From contig JALPMN010000645.1 of the NCBI GenBank assembly GCA_024243835.1, positions 57,837 to 121,836 of the forward strand: 64,000 nt of DNA, written 5' to 3'. The stretch is from Enteropsectra breve. Its lineage: Eukaryota > Microsporidia. A model generated the notes under the pieces. It was not told where the DNA came from. It saw only the letters and a program-made list of their open reading frames with translations, and made no database searches. The position numbers and the translations under genes were made by a program. Shown piece after piece: positions 19,551 to 28,560 of this stretch; position 1 is the stretch's first letter; each line of letters starts with the position of its first letter.

Positions 19551-20349
19551 ATGGGCATTAAAGAAAAATTTCTTTTATATTTTTCCCGCCTTTTTTCCCG
19601 CCATTTAAAAACTTTTGCTCCAAAATAGTATGCGGTTCCCATAGCAGCATAACTTAGTTTTTCTGTAGCACAATGCATTTCCAATCTAAAAAATGCGTAT
19701 CTATCAATTGTATTGGCTAATTTTGTATCTTGCTCTTAGGAAATAAAGATCTCTACATGGCATTAAAGACAGTATTCTACGAATTCTAGCAAAAATCACT
19801 CCTTGCTCTTTCCCGAAGATAACTGAGTGTATCAAGTGCATGGTCCAAAATCTGCTCTATCGACAGGAGCATTTAAATACAGTAGGATAAAGTTTATTTT
19901 GCTTTTAGCAACAACAGTTTATTTTCAAAAAATAAGACTGAATTATATCAAACAAAAGTGTTTGGTAGTTGAGTGGCCATTTTTATATGCATTTAAAATG
20001 CTTTTAATTTATTACATATCGATGAGTCTATCACTATGTTGTAGTGCGTTTTAAATTTGTCTCTGTAACTGCGGCCATGAATTGCACTAGTATCGATGTA
20101 TAATCATTTTAGTAATAGAACTGCTAAAATGGCTGATCAAGCCTAAACAACAACATTTTATAATGAAAGAACAGTCATACATTCAAAGTATAGTTACTAC
20201 TGATCTACACAGGCCGGTGCCCGCCCCTATGAAGGATTAGAAAGTTAATACAATGTAGTAGATCTAGTATTTTTAATTAATATTTAGACTTGCTTTCCTT
20301 TTTTGTTCAAAATGAAACAAATATTTTACAAAGTTTTCGTGTTATACCC
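19551..20349. other. Divergent promoter region H3 / large membrane gene
   Basis: It starts with the double TTTCCCGCC box at 19582-19602. The rest shows no supported gene; the open frame at 19827-20054 looks random. Confidence 0.6.
19582..19602 (+). promoter_or_regulatory. Double TTTCCCGCC box (E2F/MBF-type) upstream of histone H3
   Basis: Two exact copies, 19582-19590 and 19594-19602, with 3 T between them, 32-52 bases from the H3 ATG. H3 is on the minus strand, so relative to the gene the boxes read GGCGGGAAA. The right-hand copy is followed by ATTTAAA. Confidence 0.7.
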
Positions 20350-23300
20350 ATGGATCTCTCGATACTCAAGATCTACAAAAAGTTTTTTGGCACTGGCTCC
20401 AAAAAGGCAAAGGCAGCGATCATCATTTCACTTTTGCTTGCGGTGCTTTACAAGGCCTTTTCACTGCTAACAATGCTCGATCTTATGCTAAAGGATTTAA
20501 GCAACATAGCAATTTTATCGATGGAGATCAGTGACAACAATTTCTTAAAGCTGAGTGCAGTAAGACTTAACAACGAGATTTCGATAAATGCGGAAGTATC
20601 AAACATTCAGCTGTGCCTGTTGGCGGAGACGGACAATAAAAAGACACCAATGATTTCGATTGGCGAGATGAGTGCTGATGGAATAATTTCAAATAATTAC
20701 AGACACATCTCAGCCGAACTATCTCTGAACTTCTTCAAAAACAAAGATTGTAACATTTTTGACATCGTGTTCGCGAAAAATATCATTGTTAGTGCGTCGA
20801 TGCATGCAAAGCTGACATTCTGCAAGATCCCCCTGTATTTCTTTACTTATCTAGAAATTCCGCTGCATGACAAGCTGCCCAGATTTTTAGACCCCCGATA
20901 CAACGGCTTTCTACAGAGCCTGTGCATAACAACGGCACGTATCAACGGCTTTGAGGTGCCCCCAGAGAATGCAAGCATAGAACGCCCTACAGGTGAATTG
21001 CCAGAAACTCTTTGCATAACAGTGGATAAAATAGAATGGCTTCTACGCATGGGAGCAATAGCATGCGCACGGCTCAGAAGCATCAAAGTGGGGAACAAAA
21101 ATTATCCAATTGACCGGTATTTGCAAGCAAACAAGGTTATGTCTTTTTGCCCATTCTTTCGCTACAAACTAGCTGAGCATACGGCAGAGGATTTTCAAAA
21201 ACACTGGAAGCTCAGTATATTTTACAAGTATAATGATTATGCATTGCTCCCAGAGCTCGTTAATCTCCTGTGCCACAGAAGCGGTGTGTGTTTAAGCACT
21301 AGGCGCAGTCCTGACGAAAGCAACTTTATTTTCAAATCGAGGCTTATCACTTTTTCCAAGAATCACAACAAATACGAGTACGCACCATGGAGACATTTTG
21401 AGTGCATATCGGCTGTGTGTATCCCCAGGCTATGGGAAAAGGATTCTTATGTTCGTGTTTTTGTAAATGAAAATTTTCTGTCAAAAAGCTTGTTTTACTT
21501 GTTTAATATACTATTGCCGAGAAACACAAGCCTGCAAATATCACTTAGTGGAGAAGACGAGCAGGGAAACCCTGTTCACCAAGAACTAGAGGCAGTGTAT
21601 CTAGGAACATCGCATGCACCGCTTTCCAAAAATATTGCTGCAGAATACGAGACACTAAATTTTTACAGTTCTGAAAACTTCAACATTCAAGGAGTTAGTA
21701 AGCATGATTTCACGCACAAGCTCTGTGAAGCGTTTTGCTTCAGGCTGCAGCACTGCAACCTTTCTGCAGAAGAAGCCCTTAAGTTTGTCCTTGGAAAATC
21801 GAAAGTAACAATCGGAGTCAAAAATTCCGTTTTAGATATATTTAAAAAAATAGAAATATACGCCTTGACTGAAAACAAGTATGCAATAGAAATCGACAAA
21901 ACTAAGTTGAAGTACGATGCAAACAAACATATGTTCACAGTAATTACAGCAAAATCAAACGGTACTTCTGAAACTAACACAGAACAGCTTGATTCAGAAA
22001 TTAAGTGGAAGATGCATCTGAAGGCTGTCCACACAATTATGGAGGCTGATGACACCAGTGCTCAGCAAGTAATAGATAGTTCGGTGCGGACAGTCTATAA
22101 AATCCGTGATAAATCCTTGGGGATTTTGCTTCCGCAGACAGAGCTAGAGATCCATGGCTTGAACACGATAATCAAACTTAAAATGGACCACTGCAACATT
22201 TTTTACTCCTCAAAGGCAAAGACGGCAGGCTGTGAGATGAAAATAAGCTCAACAATGGAGCACGGCCGCATAGATTCTAGTGTCATAAATCCAGAAATAA
22301 GTTTATTAACGGCAGTCTCGGCAGGTTTCGCGGGCCAAACATTTTTAAAATTAAGCGGTGGTCAAATATCTGCAATTATATCACTTCTGAATCAATCCTC
22401 AGAGGAGAGTGGCTTTTGTGTAAATGCTATGCCGTTTCACTTTAGACTTGCTGGCCACCCGACAATGAGTGTGATTGACAGCATAACGATCGATTCTGTT
22501 TCAGCAGAAAGTAATAAGCACCGCAACAAAGAAATACAAAGTTTTACCTGCGCAGGCAAGCCGTATGGATTTAGTTTGAAGAACGAAATTTCCTTTCCAA
22601 CAAAAAGCGCAATTGGTGTAGCCACAAGGAGGCATGATAATGGAGAATATAGGCCCTTTGTTCAGCTGGTAACGAAAGAGAGGATTGCTGTCTGCCTTGA
22701 CTGCTTCGACAGCACAATGTATCTCTATTTGCCTCATCCAATAGAAACTCGTCCTTTTGTCGATCTCGAGGAATTACTCGGCTGGCTGGAAACTAAAATG
22801 ATTTGTTTTACTCCCAATTCCCGGTTATCCAGCCCTGTCAACCTGTGTTTCTGCAGCGCATTGCAGCGAATCATCAATAATAACAAAAATTTTGAAAAAA
22901 TAGTATCTGACAGTATTAAGATAGGGATAAACAGTGAGGGTGATGGTATTTCTGTGAGCCATGATAACACCGCTGCCAAGGGCATTATAAGCATCGACAT
23001 CAAGATGCCTTATAGCATTTTTAATATTGAAGATCTCCTACAACTTGAAAATGTGAAGAATATTAAGCTAGTCATTAGTGAACAAGCATCAGTAAATAAA
23101 ATCAAGATTGACGCAAGATACTTGGAATCGGTGTCTGAAATGGCAGTTTGCAGCCCTAAAATCGTGAAAAAGATGTGCTGCAACAAAACCAATTCTGCAC
23201 AAGAGTCGTTCTTTGATCCAATTTCGCCAAGAGAACAAGAGCTACAAAAAGACACGGCAACAGAAGGAGTAACACAATTCAATAAAGTAGCAAAATTCAA

Positions 23301-24864
23301 AGAATTTAATATTCGAGTAGAGGCACAGTGGGAAGATAAAATTAAAACATGCATCAGCAGAACTCAGAAGGGTATTGAAAGCATTGCCTTCCATCACGCG
23401 CAAAAAGATCTCTCGATTGAGATGGTTCTTCCTAGCGCACGAGTGGACCAAAATGTGCCTCTGGTCTACTGTATTTTTAGGATGCTTGGGGAAATTCAGA
23501 AAATATCAGGCCTTGGCAATTCTGCTGGTACAAATGAACAAGGCTCATTCGAGGATACTCGAGAACAGGTGGCATTAAATCTGTGCGATGTCGCTCAAAA
23601 TGAACATGATTTGATTATAGATCTGGATTTGTATGTCTTGGCGGTTGTTGATCTTCTCGACACATGGCTTGCTTCAGTATTTATAGGCATGCCATTTAGT
23701 AATATTCCGCTGTTCGCTGATATTCAAATTGATTTGCAAATAAAAGATGTCTTGTTTGCCGAGGCAATTCCAGAATTCCCATTGATCCCTCGTCTTAATA
23801 TCACGTACAAATGCAATAAAGAACTGGACTACAGCAGAACACGCTATGATGCATTTAACTATTCGTATTTCAAGACGTGCTTTGATCCAAATGCAAAAAA
23901 CAATGACGCTTGCGAAATTACCGCCCGCCCGTTGCACATCAAAGGCATTCTGCCCTTAAAGCGCTTGGAGACTCTGATCAAAGAGAAATATTCAGCAATA
24001 ACGGCTTTCAAGACTGCAAAAGCTTTGGGGGAATTTATTGCTAATTTTCTATTAAGCTTTTTTATAGGAAATACTTCAAACGCTCTGGTAAAATACTCAG
24101 GCAAAGCGTTCATCGAGGCATATTCAGATGGGTGCAATGCCGCTAAAAAGAAAATCAGTGCATTCAAACTCGATAAACTGCCAGTCCGTCCTGATACAGA
24201 CGGTGTGAAAGTATATATGCGCAATAGTGCCTCGTTTGGCATTTCTATAAAGATTGACACTCCGATATACATTTCTTTTACATCTAAGAAAAAAAATCTG
24301 CTGCTCTTAGCCAACTGTTATCTGAGTGATCCAAGCATGCCGGATATAACAATTTCTGCTGCAGTTGTGGGGAGAAATACGCATGATTATTTAGACTTAA
24401 GCGAAAACCAGAAAAGGTATTATCCTATGTGTAGTGCTGGAACGCTTGACCTGGAAATTGGAATACATATGCTTTGCAAAAATGAAAGCCAAGAAAATAA
24501 ATCTCAGCAGCTCGGCCATGAAGAAGATATGCATATTGACTGCTTTCCTATAGAGATCAGGCTGCATAGCAGTCAGCCTGATGCTAAAATTGTTCCACTA
24601 AAACAGCCTTTGCTCAAGCACTATGTCTTGGGGCCATTCTTAAGCAATGGAAGAAATGATGCCCGTATCTATAGCAACGCGGATATGTCACTAAGCGGGA
24701 TACTTTCTTATGCATGCAATAAAAAAGGGGCTCTGGATAAAAGAATCCCTGCACAAATACAAGAAATGATCCACCTGGAGGGCAAAGAGAGAATGAGAAG
24801 ATTTATTTATGGCATATCTCCAAACTGGCGTGGGCTAATAAGACTCGCTCCTAGTATCGAGTAA
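20350..24864 (+). CDS. Very large membrane-anchored protein, unrecognised
   Basis: 1504 residues, the longest gene of the window. The start is ATG 20350, directly preceded by CCC, not the in-frame site at 20290. The N-terminus MDLSILKIYKKFFGTGSKKA is basic, followed by one hydrophobic span (AAIIISLLLAVLYKAFSLLT), so it is probably a signal anchor. The rest is soluble-looking, rich in alternating hydrophobic/polar residues typical of beta-strands, with few charged clusters and no catalytic motif I can name. One N-terminal anchor before a very long beta-rich region recalls bridge-like lipid-transfer proteins (Csf1/Fmp27 class) or the LEA-like repeats of fungal Tag1. Both are guesses from architecture only. 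No internal stop or frameshift. Confidence 0.9.
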   Translation: MDLSILKIYKKFFGTGSKKAKAAIIISLLLAVLYKAFSLLTMLDLMLKDLSNIAILSMEISDNNFLKLSAVRLNNEISINAEVSNIQLCLLAETDNKKTPMISIGEMSADGIISNNYRHISAELSLNFFKNKDCNIFDIVFAKNIIVSASMHAKLTFCKIPLYFFTYLEIPLHDKLPRFLDPRYNGFLQSLCITTARINGFEVPPENASIERPTGELPETLCITVDKIEWLLRMGAIACARLRSIKVGNKNYPIDRYLQANKVMSFCPFFRYKLAEHTAEDFQKHWKLSIFYKYNDYALLPELVNLLCHRSGVCLSTRRSPDESNFIFKSRLITFSKNHNKYEYAPWRHFECISAVCIPRLWEKDSYVRVFVNENFLSKSLFYLFNILLPRNTSLQISLSGEDEQGNPVHQELEAVYLGTSHAPLSKNIAAEYETLNFYSSENFNIQGVSKHDFTHKLCEAFCFRLQHCNLSAEEALKFVLGKSKVTIGVKNSVLDIFKKIEIYALTENKYAIEIDKTKLKYDANKHMFTVITAKSNGTSETNTEQLDSEIKWKMHLKAVHTIMEADDTSAQQVIDSSVRTVYKIRDKSLGILLPQTELEIHGLNTIIKLKMDHCNIFYSSKAKTAGCEMKISSTMEHGRIDSSVINPEISLLTAVSAGFAGQTFLKLSGGQISAIISLLNQSSEESGFCVNAMPFHFRLAGHPTMSVIDSITIDSVSAESNKHRNKEIQSFTCAGKPYGFSLKNEISFPTKSAIGVATRRHDNGEYRPFVQLVTKERIAVCLDCFDSTMYLYLPHPIETRPFVDLEELLGWLETKMICFTPNSRLSSPVNLCFCSALQRIINNNKNFEKIVSDSIKIGINSEGDGISVSHDNTAAKGIISIDIKMPYSIFNIEDLLQLENVKNIKLVISEQASVNKIKIDARYLESVSEMAVCSPKIVKKMCCNKTNSAQESFFDPISPREQELQKDTATEGVTQFNKVAKFKEFNIRVEAQWEDKIKTCISRTQKGIESIAFHHAQKDLSIEMVLPSARVDQNVPLVYCIFRMLGEIQKISGLGNSAGTNEQGSFEDTREQVALNLCDVAQNEHDLIIDLDLYVLAVVDLLDTWLASVFIGMPFSNIPLFADIQIDLQIKDVLFAEAIPEFPLIPRLNITYKCNKELDYSRTRYDAFNYSYFKTCFDPNAKNNDACEITARPLHIKGILPLKRLETLIKEKYSAITAFKTAKALGEFIANFLLSFFIGNTSNALVKYSGKAFIEAYSDGCNAAKKKISAFKLDKLPVRPDTDGVKVYMRNSASFGISIKIDTPIYISFTSKKKNLLLLANCYLSDPSMPDITISAAVVGRNTHDYLDLSENQKRYYPMCSAGTLDLEIGIHMLCKNESQENKSQQLGHEEDMHIDCFPIEIRLHSSQPDAKIVPLKQPLLKHYVLGPFLSNGRNDARIYSNADMSLSGILSYACNKKGALDKRIPAQIQEMIHLEGKERMRRFIYGISPNWRGLIRLAPSIE

Positions 24865-25544
24865 ATTTATTTGTTTCCTTTTAAAATTATTTATTCGCAA
24901 CAGATAAAACATCCTTTTTAGAATACATGCTTTAATTACCGAAGCATTAAAATGCAGCCACTACTGAGGTCAATTTTTGCCAGTTTAGAACTTCTATGCA
25001 GATAAACAAGTTAAAGCTAATATCTTTAGGCAATATTCGAATTTAACTTAATGAGGAGCAAACTGGTGGAATGCATTATTGCAGTCACTCGAATTATAAA
25101 CGTTGCGCACAAAATATCACCATGCGAAATTAATTTTATTCTGTCCGAGACTATCTGACTGTAGTATTGAGGAGTTCATATGGGCGATATTTTGTAGAGC
25201 ACAGCATAAAATATTGCATCTAGCTTCTCCAGCCTCATTTTGCGTGTTTGTACGTTATTTTTGCTCATCTTTTTTGCCACTATATTTCTCACTGTAATTG
25301 ATATGCAGCCCATCATAGTTTTATCTGAAAGCACACTTATGTCATGTTTAGCCATTTGCATACTCATAAAAAAGAACATCGTTTGAAGCATCACCACAGA
25401 GGTGCGGTGCATGTTGAGGACAAAATATCTTTAATAATCGTGGCTCCTTTTTGCTTCCCAATAACAATGCTTCAACAACAGTAGGTAAATACGTTTTATA
25501 TTATAGGAAAGTATCAACAAGTATAATCAGTGCATCGCTTACCA
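24865..25544. other. Intergenic, nothing certain
   Basis: Between convergent genes. A 78-codon minus-strand frame at 25176-25412 begins at ATG and has a basic C-terminal half, but no CCC mark and no recognisable family; I do not call it. Confidence 0.5.
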
Positions 25545-25916
25545 CTAGTTGAAGCCATCATTGCCATAATCGGTTATTTTCTTGATCTCGCTTTCTATGG
25601 CGCTGTACAGATCGTAAAGCTCCTTGTTGTCTTGTATGTCCGAGATGTCATACTTTTCTTCTTCTATTTTTGATTTTTTTTCTTTGAACTCATAGTTATC
25701 GAACGTTTTCTCTTTATAACGGAGCTGTATGTATTTTAAAAGCTTTGCGTTTTCAGCTGCACTAATGGGGATGTTGAAGATTACTGAGTCGAAATCAGCG
25801 TTTTCGTGGCTTAGTGAATTGATCTTCCTCGAGGATGCCCTTGTTTCGTCGCATCTGCCTTGCTTGATGTTGCTGATTAGCTGTTTTTCAATATCATTGA
25901 CATTATCACTTGTCAT
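25545..25916 (-). CDS. Small acidic hypothetical protein
   Basis: 123 residues, not recognised. It is hydrophilic with a mixed-charge, probably coiled-coil C-terminal half (YEFKEKKSKIEEEKYDISD and LYSAIESEIKKI). No cysteines beyond one, no membrane span. The ATG at 25916 is preceded by TCC, close to the local start mark. The codon content resembles neighbouring genes, and the other frames here are broken. A role as a small subunit of a complex is possible but unsupported. Confidence 0.65.
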   Translation of the reverse strand: MTSDNVNDIEKQLISNIKQGRCDETRASSRKINSLSHENADFDSVIFNIPISAAENAKLLKYIQLRYKEKTFDNYEFKEKKSKIEEEKYDISDIQDNKELYDLYSAIESEIKKITDYGNDGFN

Positions 25917-26668
25917 GGATCGAAAAAATTTTTTATTTAAAAATTGCTTGAGCTGCCATGGAACGGCAGAAATCGACGCTGCCCAAACCGTAGAATTTGG
26001 ATTTAAAGCAGCATGATAAACACACGACAGCGATTTTATGAAATAGTTTTAATATAATTTAAAGTGTAATTTGAAACATAGAATTACCGCAAAGACAGAT
26101 GCTTTTGCACCTTAGAAACGCAAACAGTAATAAAAAATAGAGTTTTATGCTCAATAAATGGGTTATTTTGTAGTGCGACAAAATATTACTGTAACAAAAT
26201 TTGAGTTCGAATGCAACTATTGAATAACCTCACTTATTTCTCTTGGCACAGTAATCAACAGTGAGGCCCTATGCACAAGCTTGCGAGAGTACGAGTACAA
26301 ATTGCTCAAGTCTTTCATTTCGGGTATAGAAGGTTTAAATTTTAAGCAACTTGTGCAAAATCCAATTCTATTAAACCTACTAAATAGTGTGTTTGCATTT
26401 ATATAAGAAAAATCAAGTATGTCCAGGCATTGTGTGTGCATTCTTTTTCATATATGATAAATACATAGCGCAGAATGTTTTTAACGTTTGAAAAATCAGG
26501 TTGATCTTTTTAAAAATTTCATGTTTTACTAATGGGAAAGAATTAGTGAAAAGTAAAACCCTAGGCTTATATACAATGTGTTTGATGAGCGAGGTACAAG
26601 CTTGTGGATGCACAGGTCTAATATTATCTGCTAGCTTTTTACATGCATAATTTTTCAAATAATGTCCC
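25917..26668. other. Divergent promoter region, nothing certain
   Basis: Between the small acidic gene (minus) and capping enzyme (plus). A 74-codon minus-strand frame at 26217-26441 has an ATG but no mark or family. Another at 26413-26811 runs antisense into the capping gene and is rejected. Confidence 0.55.
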
Positions 26669-27739
26669 ATGGAAACTAAAGATTTTGGGCAGCGGGTGAA
26701 TAAATGCGATGCTGACGCAATACTGAGAGACCTAGGATGCTGTTTGGACATTAATGATCCGATTGATGAGTTTATCGGAGCCCACCCAGTCACACTGACA
26801 TTGGCCAACATTAAAAATCTTCTTGAGAAGGATTATCTTGTTTGTGAAAAAAGCGACGGGATTCGAGTGTGCTTGATCGTTTATAAAGGTACCGTTTTCC
26901 TTTACGATCGTAAAAATATTGTCTATGTGACGAAATATGTTATTCCGAAGGCGAGCGACATATATGTCTTCGACGGAGAAATGTATTTTGAAGACAAAGC
27001 CATTTACATTTTGGCGTTGTTTGATGCTCTCGTCTACAAAAGCAAAAATATGACAAGATGCAACTTGTACAAAAGGCTGGAGTGTACGAATAAGTTTGTG
27101 GCAGACCTACAGAAAATAGGTATTTTCAAGCAAAATTGTATCGCTACAAAAGACTTTAGGATATGCCCCAAGAACATGATCAAGTCCTACGGCTTTTTCC
27201 AAATACTAAAAGAAATAGCATCGTTAAAGCACGACAACGACGGACTGATTTTTACTCCGGTGCAAGATCCCTATTTAATGAACAAACGCTCCAAGATCTT
27301 CAAGTGGAAACCCTCCCACTTAAACACGGTTGATTTCAAAATAAAAATGTTCGATAAAATACATATGATATATGGGCTCTATGTACAGGTTTCTGAAAAT
27401 CAGATAGACTGCAGGAAGGGCAATCAGAGCATGGAAAAGTTAATTGGGGTGTATTATGATACTGCCAACCAAGATATCGACCAAAGAATCGGCGAGTTCT
27501 CATATGATAGCACGCTGCCCACGATTAACTACAGGAACCTTAGCCTCAGCAGCGGGGGCTGGGTACTCCACAAAATAAGGACCGACAAGATGGAGCCAAA
27601 CAACATAAAGGTTGCCCTGAATATCCTTAATAGCATCGAAGAAAATATTAGCGAGGAAAAGCTTATTACATACTGGAAAGAAATGCACAACAACTACAAG
27701 GCCCGGCAGCTTGCAGAAAAATCCATAGAGAAGCCCTAA
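26669..27739 (+). CDS. CEG1: mRNA guanylyltransferase (capping enzyme)
   Basis: Transfers GMP from GTP to the diphosphate end of nascent mRNA. The 356-residue product has the nucleotidyltransferase motifs in order: motif I with the GMP-accepting Lys61 (CEKSDGIRVCL), motif III (VFDGEMYF), motif IV (NDGLIFTPVQ), motif V (FKWKPSHLNTVDFKIK), and an OB-fold part at the end. The RNA triphosphatase is a separate protein in fungi and microsporidia, and no such domain is present here. It is shorter than yeast Ceg1 (459 aa). The start ATG 26669 has TCCC directly before it. The gene could serve as a test of capping specificity in this lineage. Confidence 0.94.
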   Translation: METKDFGQRVNKCDADAILRDLGCCLDINDPIDEFIGAHPVTLTLANIKNLLEKDYLVCEKSDGIRVCLIVYKGTVFLYDRKNIVYVTKYVIPKASDIYVFDGEMYFEDKAIYILALFDALVYKSKNMTRCNLYKRLECTNKFVADLQKIGIFKQNCIATKDFRICPKNMIKSYGFFQILKEIASLKHDNDGLIFTPVQDPYLMNKRSKIFKWKPSHLNTVDFKIKMFDKIHMIYGLYVQVSENQIDCRKGNQSMEKLIGVYYDTANQDIDQRIGEFSYDSTLPTINYRNLSLSSGGWVLHKIRTDKMEPNNIKVALNILNSIEENISEEKLITYWKEMHNNYKARQLAEKSIEKP

Positions 27740-28560
27740 TGACTAAATAAATCTAAAGAATTGAAATAAAGCACATCATTTTCAAGCATTAAGTTCGAAA
27801 TTTGATTGAAAATGATTTACCAATGTTTTTTAAAAATAACTCGTTACTTACGAATATGGCATAGAAAAATAATAAAAAGTTAGTTTCATGTTTTTCCACG
27901 CGTAACTTATGAGTTTTCTTTCAGGCACGCCTTTTCTAGCTTTGCTCTGCAAAAGAGAAAATAAGACTTTTAAGCATTTTTGTAATGGTGCACTGCCAGT
28001 ACTGAGGTTATAGACTATACTAGTATTAATACTCACGTGGATGTAAGCGCAGGATCTGAGTGCTAATAGCACCAATTAATGTGGTTAGTCAATAAATGCA
28101 TAAAAAGAGGCGACTGGAAGCAAAGCGCTCTGTGTAGTCTGGGGGTGTGCCCCAAAAGTTTCTTGTAACAATTAATAAACTGATTTTTTAATGTGTTTCT
28201 AGATTTCCTCGCTTCTCGATAATTAAGAAATAGAATAGCTATCAAGCTAACTAAAGGTTTTTATAACAAATACATATAAAGAAACAAAATAATAGCCCTA
28301 TTTGGTACATTAGGGAACGAAATTATCTTAAATATTGCAGAGCCAGGACATGTTTTAATAGAAATACCAAGCTGTATGGCTTTTTATCTACATAGCAACT
28401 ACACAACAAATATTCAATGTAATGCTGTTTAAAAATAGCCTCAATAGACCTATTATTTGGAAATAACAACTAATGAATTACACTCTATCGTTATATCGAT
28501 AAAGTGCTTATTAAGTTCTAGACAAAGACGAAAAATATTTTTTTATTAGAGGAAAGCCCC
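27740..28560. other. Intergenic with copy 1 of a dispersed element
   Basis: It holds the element at 28104-28180, similar to one at 44649-44731. No supported coding sequence; frames at 27848-28075 and 28063-28245 are not credible. Confidence 0.6.
28104..28180. repeat. Dispersed element, copy 1 (possible ncRNA)
   Basis: The first 58 bases align almost without gaps to 44649-44707, sharing AAAGAGGCG, AAGCAAA, GTGTG and AAAAGTTT. It contains GGGG-TGTG-CCCC, a potential hairpin, then AGTTT...AAACT, a stem kept in longer form in copy 2. It may be a non-coding RNA family or a small mobile relic. Confidence 0.5.

Noticed and set aside
20216..20226. GCCCGCCCC as another E2F-type box
   Set aside because: It lacks the TTT 5' part and lies about 125 bases from the nearest start codon.
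25176..25412. 78-codon minus-strand frame containing SDKTMMG
   Set aside because: The SDKT string recalls P-type ATPases, but it is short, stands alone and lacks any surrounding motif.
28551..28560. GAGGAAAG as an RNase P RNA motif
   Set aside because: The string lies at the INO80 start and no RNase P-like context surrounds it.
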